Shown piece after piece: positions 55,641 through 64,000 of a stretch of 64,000 nucleotides of DNA; the stretch's first letter is position 1; each line of letters begins with the position of its first letter. The notes beneath the pieces are model-generated. The model saw only the letters and a program-made list of their open reading frames with translations, had not been told where the DNA came from and ran no database searches. Origin of the DNA: Amblyomma americanum (taxonomy: Eukaryota; Arthropoda; Arachnida; Ixodida; Ixodidae). The stretch is taken from assembly GCF_052857255.1 (NCBI RefSeq), contig NC_135502.1, positions 187,485,806 to 187,549,805 of the forward strand, read 5' to 3'. The position numbers were made by a program, and so were the translations under genes.

Positions 55641-56174
55641 CTACACAACAGGCATCAACAAAAACCGTTCAAGATATGATATCTCATTCTTGAAAAGGCG
55701 AACCGAGGTATCACTCACGCAATCTACTCCCCTCTTCCTAATGTGGAATGCTTCCAGAAGCTCCCTCGCCTTCGTATCTCCACTCCTGCCCAGAATCTTT
55801 ATCTCCCGAAGCCGTGGCTCACACTTCTTGCATTGCTGGCATCTTTTTTGCCCCGGCCCATGTTCTGCCGCACGATTACAAACGAAGCACTCCGCGCAAT
55901 GCTGTGAAAGATGCGCACCTCCTATATTTGTAAGCGATCTTGCGTGCTCAGCCGCGCGGTCATTAACGCACCGCCCCGTTTGGCCCACGTAGGCTTTTCC
56001 GCAGGTCAGTGGTATTTCATACACCACACCTGTGCAGCACTTCACGTACTGCTTACCATGCTTTTTGTTGCAGGAGCTCTTTTTATCGCTCCCAATGCGC
56101 GCGCATAGCTGGCCAAGCTTTCGTGGGGCAGAACACACGACCGGCACGCCATGTCGCTTTGCCACTTTCTTCAC
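55641..56174 (-). CDS. Penelope GIY-YIG endonuclease fragment, left copy
   Basis: 177 codons open: VKKVAKRHGVPVV-type lead, then YVKCCTGVVYEIPLTCGKAYVGQTGRCVNDRAAEH-region GIY-YIG blocks (GVVYEI, AYVGQTG), a cysteine/histidine cluster (HCAECF, CQQCKKCEP) and a C-terminal helix region ending at MPVV. No RT is present in this copy. The nuclease residues are kept, but it is only a 5'-truncated end and unlikely to be expressed. Confidence 0.75.
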   Translation of the reverse strand: MKKVAKRHGVPVVCSAPRKLGQLCARIGSDKKSSCNKKHGKQYVKCCTGVVYEIPLTCGKAYVGQTGRCVNDRAAEHARSLTNIGGAHLSQHCAECFVCNRAAEHGPGQKRCQQCKKCEPRLREIKILGRSGDTKARELLEAFHIRKRGVDCVSDTSVRLFKNEISYLERFLLMPVV

Positions 56175-56199
56175 ATTGTGCGCGACCCTCGAGCCCAGA

Positions 56200-57023
56200 A
56201 AGAGCTTTTGCCTTACACATCAGCACACTCAAAAACTGTAAAACGCGCCATTGCTCGCCTCTGCCTTGAGTCGGCTCTCGTGAAGTCGTGTCACCATGCT
56301 ATGCAGATGAGTTTTGACACGCAAGTTGATCGGTTGGTTTCGGCGGGGTTCCCATGCACGGTTATGACAGCAGTTGCTGAAGCCCTCCTAAGAAAAGTCA
56401 AGTGTGCGTTGTTTCACAAGTCGACTGAGCCGAACAAACAGTCGGTGAGACCAGAAGTTGTGCCTTATGTGCACAGGGTCGCGCACAATGTGAAGAAAGT
56501 GGCAAAGCGACATGGCGTGCCGGTCGTGTTTTCTGCCCCACGAAAGCTTGGCCAGCTATGCGCGCGCATTGGGAGCGATAAAAAGAGCTCCTGCAACAAA
56601 AAGCATGGTAAGCAGTACGTGAAGTGCTGCACCGGTGTGGTGTATGAAATACCACTGACCTGCGGAAAAGCCTAAGTGGGCCAAACGGGGCGGTGCGTTA
56701 ATGACCGCGCGGCTGAGCACGCAAGATCGCTTACAAATATAGGAGGTGCGCATCTTTCACAGCATTGCGCGGAGTGCTTCGTTTTTAATCGTGCGGCAGA
56801 TAATGGGCCGGGGCAAAAAAGATGCCAGCAATGCAAGAAGTGTGAGCCACGGCTTCGGGAGATAAAGATTCTGGGCAGGAGTGGAGATACGAAGGCGAGG
56901 GAGCTTCTGGAAGCATTCCACATTAGGAAGAGGGGAGTAGATTGCGTGAGTGATACCTCGGTTCGCCTTTTCAAGAATGAGATATCATATCTTGAACGGT
57001 TTTTGTTGATGCCTGTTGTGTAG
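56200..57023 (+). pseudogene. Penelope GIY-YIG fragment, right copy with stop
   Basis: Same family as the left copy but about 90 codons longer at its 5' side (CLESALVKSCHHAMQMSFD, AGFPCTVMTAVAEALL). In the GIY-YIG core the tyrosine codon of GKAYVGQTG has become TAA (about 56672-56674). The remainder after the stop stays open to 57023. Confidence 0.85.
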
Positions 57024-57200
57024 GTGTTGTTTGCGCATGCCTTGAGTTTTCCATATATTTGCTGGCCTTGCAGTAAATAAAATCAGATGAAGTTAGCGCA
57101 TCTCCTGTGTCAGTCTTTCTTGTGTACGTCTAATTGCAGCGCTATTACCATTTCTGTCTCAAATAATGCACCATCTAGCCCAAACTGACGTTCTTCTAAA

Positions 57201-58200
57201 CCCATGGGTAATGGCTCAGCCTTCAGTCTGCCTGCATGTCCCTGGCATAAACAAGAAGTCTGCGATGCCGGTTAGCGGACTGAAGCAACTCGCACTTGCC
57301 TACATCTGGTCAGAATACCACAAATGTGTGCACGTCTACACGGATGGATCTGCGTCTCCAAATGCATCAACAGCAGCTTTCGCAAACCCTGCACAACAGA
57401 CGACCCGCAGATTCATTTTGGGACACAAGTCTACTTCAACCGCTGCAGAGCTTGTGGGCCTTCGGGAATCGATTCGCCACATCTGCGGAGAACCGCTTCA
57501 GGAGTGGTGCATTTTCACCGACTGTAAACCTGCGCTACACATTTTAGGATGCTTCCTACGCCACACAGCCTACCAAGCTCTGGCTCTTGATATCATTAGT
57601 CTCGTATCACTTGCTCAGGGAAACGGCCACCGTATAGTGTTTCAGTGGATCTCCGGACACTGCGGACTCGATGGAAATGAGACCGCCGACGCTGAAGCAA
57701 GGAGCGCCTTCAGCAATGGTCTGCGTAAAGCTGTACCGTTCTCTATAGTGGACACAACTTGCCTCCTTTCGGAATTGATGAGGAGGGCGACGGCTAGGTA
57801 CTGGGCCCTGCCAGACACCCGCCACATCCGCCTTAAACGGCTAGATCCGACGATGACATTTTCAGTTCCTCACGGAATACCTCGCCCTATTGCATGCGTT
57901 ATCCGTAGACTACGTTTAAATGTGGCATTCACGCGCAAATACTTGCACTTAATAGGACAAGCGGACTCCCCGGAATGTACCACATGTGGCGTGCTAGAGA
58001 CTATAGAACATGTTTTAGTGGCGTGTCCTGCGTATGCACGGGAAAGACTCATACTCGCATCTGCTCTGAAGCCTATGGACACATCGCTCCTCTCTGAGGA
58101 TTTGATCCTCGGCGCTTGGCCAGATAGTTTTAGAACTGTAAAGGCAACGCGAGCGCTCTCGCGCTTTTTGAGCGACACGGACCTTGTCTCGCGTTTGTGA
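57201..58200 (+). pseudogene. LINE RNase H and C-terminal zinc motif
   Basis: About 330 codons open. RNase H carries all four acidic residues: VYTDGSAS, STSTAAELVGL, IFTDCKPAL and SGHCGLDGNETAD. The C-terminal part is LRLNVAFTRKYLHL then CTTCGVLETIEHVLVAC, a CCHC motif. It is the downstream half of the LINE whose RT lies left of the Penelope pair. The open frame is a fragment and has no start of its own. Confidence 0.85.
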
Positions 58201-58511
58201 TGTCAGAAAGTGTGCCTTTTTTTAAAGTAGTTTTTCATCTGCCTCCTCCCATCATCATCGTCCCCCATCGTGACATTCTTTTATCTCCTCTTGCCGTCCC
58301 CCAGAGCAGAGTAGCAGGCCAGATATTTATTTTTCAGGCCAACCTCTCTGCCTTTCTTATCAATAAACCCTCTCTTCTTCTTTATGGAGTAGTAAAGTTC
58401 CCTGTCGTGACCGGCTGCATCGACTGCACCCACATCGCGATAAAAAGTCAGGGAGGAAATGACGCAGAAGTCTTCCTCAACAGGAAAGGACACTTCTCCA
58501 TCAATGTTCAG

Positions 58512-60556
58512 GTAAGTTCTGCGAAGAAAAATTTTAAATTCAGCGAATTGAGAAAAAAAGAGTGTTCAATATTCGGCGGGAGGCACCATTTAGTGCTTCG
58601 GAATGAGTTCCCTTCGCGCTATATATAATCGGTTTCAAGGTATTGTAGTGGTGCGATTTTCCCCCGAGCTAACCATGGTATGTCAACCACCTTTCGGCAC
58701 CATGCTTGCGAGGCACCATGCTTGGAGAAGACAGCATTTTAGTTGCCCTGGCGCAAACACGGGATCCAGGCTGCGTTATTCGTAATTGTATTTTTAATTT
58801 TAATTTTCTCACCCTCTCGCCTTATGTTAGTGCGGATAAGGTAAATTCGTAATTTCACCATCGTTACGTTGTTGCTGCTGGCAACCACAACAATAATAGA
58901 ATAACCAAAAATATGTTGCTACTAGCTAACAGGCAGTTCTGTGAAAAATGTTTAAATCGGCATTTCTTCCGGGTTTGCTGCTAAGTACAGGCCTTAGGAA
59001 TGTTGTGTTTCATATAATTCTTATTTTTGAGCAGAGTAAGCTTTGACAATAATGACCTGGCACTATTTCATCACAAATAAGCCTTCGTTTTCATTGTTTT
59101 CAATGCAGAGGTAACCTATTACAGTAGTGAGTTGTTTTGCATACGTAGCACATGCCTTCAGTATTATGACAGACTTGAGTTGGACTCGAGCTAGTAGTTC
59201 CTCTTCGGTTGTGGAGATGGGGGTCCGTTTGGGCGCGACACGTTGCAGGAGAAAGATGAGGCGTATGCGAACTTCTCGGTAGAAACGTACAGGTGGGTTT
59301 ATTAACAAGCTATTTACACTTTTTACACATCGACCAGGGTGGTCGCTACCATGATGAATGATCGGGAGCATCAGGCCAAAGTTCGCCCCTACGAAGCTCT
59401 GTCCTGTCTGACGGACTTAACTCGCGCTACTCGTAACGGCTCCTCGTTCTACGGAACGTGACCAGCGCAAAGATTGGCCCTGTCCGTCTTCTCGCAACTC
59501 CGACTCTCCACCAAGAACCCCTGCCCAAGTCTACCTTTTTGGCGCCAAAGCACCTCCTTAAATCAGTTTCCCCAGAATTCTAGGGACCATTTTAGCAACC
59601 AATCAGGAATGAGCTTCTTACAGCCAATCGGAGCGTTTTCCTCAAATTGAACGCACCAATGGTACGGGTACGCTGGTGCCCCCAAGCTTGTTTGCTCGCG
59701 AGGGCCGCATGCATTCCGAGAAGTCTATTACGCTTTTCCGCTTTTCACAAGCTGCGAAAATGACACTGAAAAGAAAACAAAATGTACACAAGCAAACTTC
59801 CACCAGCCGTGGCTCCAAACACAGGTGCAGGGTGTCATCCGAGCCCCGCTGGCCAGAATCAGAGCCAACACATGTCCTTAACTGCCATCCAGCTGCACAA
59901 CCGTCTGCACATGCACCCAGAGGATGGCCCGCCAGTACCCTTCCAAGTGAGATTCATTCTTCAAGCGGCGTCTACAAAGCTTTCTTCGACACCGCGCTCA
60001 AAAAGCCACCCAACGGATCTCAAACAAAGCCCCGGGGTGCCAGATGGGCAGGCGCTGTCCGCAGAGCAGGTCTCATTACGGCACCCCTCGCTGCCGTTCC
60101 TGCTTTTGCTTTTTTAGTTCGGCAGCCCTCTGCGAGCGGCATCTGTTGTTTGTTTTATAATGGCCGGGCGACCGTCGACGGGGTGGGAGCAACGCGACGA
60201 GCCGCTTAACAAAAAGAGAAAAAAAGATCGGGATACAAGGACCGAGTCAGCGGCGTTCGTGGTGAAATTCGGATAGCCCACTGCCCCGCGGCCCGCAAGC
60301 TCAACTACATGGATAACATGGATAAAGTACATAACAGTACGAGACAAATGTGCATTGTTGCTACAACATTCTTATGCAGTGTCCACGAATATAAATTGCT
60401 CAAAACAAGCAGTTTTGATGTGATTTGCAAGTGGTTTACACAAGGACCCATTTTTATTTAGCTGCCCAACACTAATTCCATATTCCAGAATAATATTCTG
60501 GCAGCAGTGCAGGACAAGTCAATCTTACTAGTGCGAATTTATTTATTTTGCAGGCA
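58512..60556 (+). other. Intron of the Harbinger gene
   Basis: Donor CAG|GTAAGT at 58512, acceptor TTTTGCAG before 60557. It contains an LTR-like segment (59170-59690) and chance ORFs only, including a 38-codon ORF at 60160-60276 with a KKRKKDR run, which I cannot assign. Confidence 0.6.
59170..59690 (-). mobile_element. LTR-like segment, tentative
   Basis: On the minus strand three ATTGG (CCAAT-type) boxes lie at about 59655, 59625 and 59605, and an AATAAA signal occurs near 59298. The spacing suggests a promoter to poly-A unit, as in a solo LTR. No terminal TG/CA pair or target duplication could be fixed. Confidence 0.3.
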
Positions 60557-61045
60557 ATCACACGTCCCAAACTTCAGTTTCTGGACCTCGTTGCCATCTG
60601 GCCCGGTTCGGCTTATTACAGCCGCATTTTTGATAACAGTCGGGCCAGGGTGTTGTATGAACAAGGGGACATTCCCGGTGTCCAGCTTGGTTGACATGGG
60701 CTATGACTACTTTGAGAGATGATGTTCCACCAGGGAGTCCACAGCACAAGTAAGCTCAAGCTGTAGTTTTAACAAAGGTAAATGCAGCTCTCAATAAAGA
60801 AAATTTTTATTTTCTACAGGTACAACAAGTCACAAACAAGAACACGATGCACCGTCAAGCGAACCTTCGGGGTATGGAAGAGAAGATTTCCATTCCTCGA
60901 CATGACTCTGCAAATCAAGACGGCCACTGCGCCTATTGTTATTACGGCATGTGCGGCGCTGCACAACTTGGGCCGGCTGCTCAAGAAACCAGTCCCACCC
61001 GCTCTACAGTTAGATGCCACTCGTGACTGTACTGCGCCTGTGCCT

Positions 61046-61369
61046 GTCTCTGGAGCAGCCCAGCCGCCAGCTACAGTGCCACTAGTGGATTCCGCAAGTG
61101 GTATTAGAACCAGATACAGGCCCAGCCACCAGCCACTGTGCAACTATTGGATTTGGCAAGTGGTTTTAGAACCAGAGACAGGCCCAGACGCCAGCCACAG
61201 TGCCACTGGTGGATTCGGCAAGAGGTTTTAGAACCAGAGACCGGCCCAGCCGCCAGCCACAGTGGCACAAGTGGATTCGGCAAGTGGTTTTAGAACCAGA
61301 GACCGGCCCAGCTACCAGCTCCAGTGCCACTAGTGGATTCGGCAAGTGGTTTTTGAACCAGAGACAGGA
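61046..61369 (+). repeat. 62-bp tandem array at the 3' end of the Harbinger gene
   Basis: AACCAGAGACAGGCCCAG-type starts lie exactly 62 bp apart at 61108, 61170, 61232, 61294 and 61356. The first unit overlaps transposase coding sequence (GAAQPPATVPLVDSASG), so the array grew from the gene's C-terminal codons. Confidence 0.95.
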
Positions 61370-61642
61370 TCATTGCTCAGTATTTTCACTGAGGGGCATC
61401 ACCATGCTGGACATGAAGATTGTAGAAGTGATGTGTGAACGACAACTATCTTTTTCCTTGCTTTGTTTCTGCATAAAAATCTACATCCTAGCCTTCCTTT
61501 TAAGAGTTCACTATTACCCATAGAATATAGTTTTCTGTTGTATTATGCAAAACGTTCCAAATATTTCTTAAAAATGGTATAAACCCTGTAAATTGTGGCG
61601 TTTAATGCCCTGAAATGGCATGAGTTATAAATGTATAAATGG

Positions 61643-61715
61643 TGCTGTAGTGGAAGGCTTTTCCGGATTAATTTAGACCACCTGGAGTTGTTTAAAACAA
61701 GCATGCGCCGTCATG
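61643..61715 (-). mobile_element. SINE tail fragment
   Basis: CTGTAGTGGAAGGCTTTTCC...GACCACCTGGAGTTGTTT resembles the 3' part of the SINE at 1962-2155. The tRNA-like end is missing. Confidence 0.6.
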
Positions 61716-62969
61716 AATAGTACGCGATACGCATTGTACACTTCTCCAGTTCTTGCATTTTCGCCCTTATTACCTGCGAGAAAACTATTTCTGTTGCACC
61801 TGTGTATTTTTGCTTTCATAATTTTAGTAGTGCTGTACTGAGAATGTACTTAATCATTTTCTGTATCATAATCTATTGTATCGTATTTCACTAATTTTTT
61901 CATGCACATTTACGCTACACCAGTTTTTATTTGTTCTCGTGTCCGCCAGGTAGTTACGCGCAGTGACCGAATGCTCTGCGAGTGCTGCCTTGAACGACTA
62001 ACAGCTGGGCGCCCCACTCCAGCTGTAGTGAACATTGTGCTGTGCGCATTTTTATTGCTTCTTCATGAACTAATCACGCGCGCAACCTATACATATTTGT
62101 TATTGTGTAGATAGTTGTTGTGTACATTACCGCACTCCCCTATCCTCTCACCTCTTGCGTTTCATTTCTCCATTCTGCCTGCTATCCTTTATTTCCGCTG
62201 CCACAGCTCAGGTGCTTCAGTATCGATGGTAGATGCCGGGGCTAGCAATATTCTTTTCCTTCCTTTTATTATTATTATTCACTAAACAACTGAATTACTT
62301 GTTGTACATTTGTAAATGATCCACTCAGCGTCCGGTTAAAGCCTTAAGACTTTTACAACTTTCGCGGCATATTACTGCGTATTTACCATAATTATTTATG
62401 CCTTTAATAAATTCTAATTTCATTCAATTTGCTTAGCGAAATCCTTTAAGGATTTATAGATTTCAAGTAAGGCAGGAGCCACTGACTAGCATGCACCTAC
62501 ACCCAGCCACACAGCTACAAAGTATTATGGTCAGTGACTGCATTCCTTCACTTCTATTGCGATACCTGACCACAGAAAGTTTTGTCGAATTCTTGAGTAT
62601 GTAAATTGTTCGTGAGAGAGAGAGAGAGAAAGACGGAAAGGCACGGAGAAATTGTTCGACAAAGCACGGATAAGTTATGACGAAGATAATGCGAATCATG
62701 CCACCCACTGTGCACAGAGCTGCCTTCAAGACTCCTTCAAGTTTCAATGTCACCTGGAAGAACGGGCAGTTGGAGCCTAGAATTCTATGTTTAAAAACAC
62801 CTGTGCGAACACCAAGAGGCTACCAGATTGTCAGGCAGGCTTAGAAAAACCTACTCCCTGTGCACATCCATGAGTGGTGCCAGAAAATTAGAAGGTTAGA
62901 CACAGAAGTGGTTTTTGCAAGCCACTAGCTCAAGCCCCTCATTTCAAGTGTCTTTCTAGACGTACAGCT
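61716..62969. other. Unassigned
   Basis: AT-rich, with a short (GA)n run at about 62616-62632. No gene recognised. Confidence 0.4.
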
Positions 62970-63720
62970 TCTATGTCACAGATATGAGAAAATGCCAGTG
63001 CAAATTTTCGCATCACACAAAATCGCAATCATTGTAGCCAAAAGTGCCAAAGTGTGAAAAGGACATTTTTCTGTCTTTCTAACAGCCAACCGAAGCAGCA
63101 GTTGCTTTTTAAGCCTGGGAATGAACTTCAACACCGATTCATCGCCCGATACCAAGAAAGTGGCTTGCACTGTAGGAAGGGCCATTGGTCAACTGCCATT
63201 ACAAGTTTGTGATGAAGCACACACGCAGTCTGCTGGGGTGCTCTAAAAAGGAAAAAACAACTCGTAAGATTCCACACAGCAACAATATCATTGTCATGCT
63301 TCTGGCTGACAAGGGTAACGCCACTGCTATGGTGAACTGGAGCAAATATGATGACAAGATGCTGGAGCTCCTGAGCGATGTGAACACGTACGTTCATCTC
63401 AAAGACCCTACCAGCAGTCTCCAGACCAAGCTTCAAATACTACTCTCAGGGTTTTTTTATTTGGTCACAGCTCAGAGGAAGCACCTGTACCATCGGTTGC
63501 TATGCACGAATGGCTGGGCTCGCACAATTGACCGTCTCCCACAGATACACAAGCCTGGTGTTCCATTACAGCCCATCATTGACTTCACAAGGTCTCCATT
63601 CTATCGCCTCTCCAGGTACCTACGCAAAATGCTGAGCCCAATAAATGGAAGCAAGACAACCAATATCGGCAATTAAGCGGACTTCATCAACAAAGATGCC
63701 ATGGAATCGTTTAATGTGAC
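62970..63720 (+). pseudogene. Third Penelope fragment: N-terminal and RT start, decayed
   Basis: Reads IIVMLLADKGNATAMVNWSKYDDKML, LLSDVNTYVHLKDPTS, HLYHRLLCTNGWA, LPQIHKPGVPLQPIIDFTRSPF and LSRYLRKMLSPI, the segment before and including the first RT blocks of Penelope proteins. A TAA follows at about 63674-63676 and the RT core is not recognisable beyond. The two other Penelope insertions lack this N-terminal region, so this is a different fragment type. Confidence 0.8.
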
Positions 63721-64000
63721 ATCACGATGCACTAGCCACCCCAAGGGATCTAGTGGTACAAGCCTGCGAAAAATCCCTATTTTGCAATAGGGAAAGCAGC
63801 GCAAAGAACACGCACGGCAGAAAAGTGAAAACACACTCACTGACTATTTTTCGCACTGCTTTGCGCATTCGTAACAAACCTACTAGCCCAAATAACCCCT
63901 CTTTGCCGGTTCGTCCTATTTTGGGACACAAAGCATGCTAGCCGAACACCTTTCAAAGAACTGTGCGAATTACTGCAGCTGTGTCTTGAGTATACATATT
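63721..64000. other. Right edge, unassigned
   Basis: No feature recognised. A continuation of the Penelope fragment beyond the edge is possible. Confidence 0.3.

Larger units (their letters stand above)
55502..57163. mobile_element. Second head-to-head Penelope-like pair
   Basis: Two 3' fragments of one Penelope family face each other with 3' ends outward: minus copy about 55502-56195 and plus copy about 56200-57163. The outer ends, GAGACAGAAATGGTAATA and its complement, match. CCCATGGGTAAT stands at 55490-55501 and 57201-57212, but about 37 nt lie between the right end and the second copy, so the target duplication is imperfect or includes filler. Confidence 0.9.
54370..58380 (+). mobile_element. 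5'-truncated LINE with RNase H, 13-bp target duplication
   Basis: Inserted in the Harbinger exon: TTTATGGAGTGGT (54357-54369) and TTTATGGAGTAGT (58381-58393) flank it. It begins inside the RT (MERFLEQNALYPD), runs through RT, RNase H and a zinc motif to a 3' end after AATAAA (about 58360). It is itself interrupted by a Penelope pair at about 55502-57163. RNase H places it in the I/R1/LOA-like LINEs (inference). Confidence 0.88.
53914..61060 (+). pseudogene. Harbinger transposase gene, broken and interrupted
   Basis: Recognisable coding parts: 53914-54369 and 58394-58511 (one exon split by a LINE), 60557-60749 and 60820-about 61060. The first part reads FLSTYRFSKQAVLELL, RGLPVPPLLQLLVALRF and NVSQPTVSRIMARI, with a TAG at 54052-54054 and a frameshift near 54290 before LVKLPSAAEAPGVMEEFYG. 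Then FPVVTGCIDCTHIAIKS (first catalytic Asp) to a donor GTTCAG|GTAAGT. Exon 3 reads QFLDLVAIWPGSAYYSRIF and, after a one-base shift, GDMGYD (second Asp). Exon 4 reads RTRCTVKRTFGVWKRRF, where relatives have E at VERTFG: the catalytic Glu is Lys. Non-functional. Confidence 0.88.

Noticed and set aside
60160..60276. 38-codon ORF beginning MAGRPSTGWEQ with a basic run
   Set aside because: Too short and unassigned; it lies inside the Harbinger intron and could be chance.

Overview
The window looks like gene-poor, repeat-dense nuclear DNA of an arthropod, most likely a hard tick. Introns have GT/AG borders. A tRNA-type SINE at about 1962-2155 is of a kind I recall as very abundant in ixodid ticks. 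The rest is almost wholly transposable elements, many nested. No bacterial features, tRNA genes, rRNA genes or CRISPR arrays were seen. The tick assignment rests on recall of repeat families, not on a search.

Layout. 1-3.7 kb: edge ORF fragment, SINE, short tandem repeat, hairpin. 3.71-8.35 kb: a dead Ty3/gypsy-type LTR retrotransposon (minus). 8.66-14.3 kb: an apparently full-length, open two-ORF Tx1/L1-like LINE (plus) headed by the first ~30 nt of U2 snRNA. 14.3-20.4 kb: mostly unassigned, with a GC-rich promoter-like stretch and a small RT fragment. 20.46-32.66 kb: one old giant palindrome (arms about 1.3 kb, loop about 84 nt), split by a probable solo LTR, a second Ty3/gypsy element with a 4-bp target duplication, and a head-to-head Penelope pair with a 14-bp target duplication. 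32.9-33.15 kb: 75-bp minisatellite. 34.36-37.09 kb: 5'-truncated CR1/jockey-like LINE (minus).

37.127-49.823 kb: a 12.7-kb PIF/Harbinger-type element with ~52-bp inverted ends and TAA on both sides. It holds an intact three-exon MADF-BESS gene (plus, from the left end) and the first two exons of a Harbinger transposase (minus, from the right end). The transposase intron holds a second DNA transposon (43.563-48.228 kb) with ~600-bp terminal inverted repeats and a large DDE-like ORF. 51.06-51.6 kb: a second array of the 75-bp minisatellite. 52.6-53.6 kb: LINE tail remnant.

53.9-61.1 kb is a four-level nest: a broken Harbinger transposase gene is interrupted by an RNase H-bearing LINE (13-bp target duplication), itself interrupted by a head-to-head Penelope pair, and it ends in a 62-bp tandem array. 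63.0-63.7 kb is a third, decayed Penelope fragment.

Functionally the window is a stack of retro- and DNA-transposon insertions that can be ordered in time. The best candidates for something still working are the U2-headed LINE and the MADF-BESS gene.
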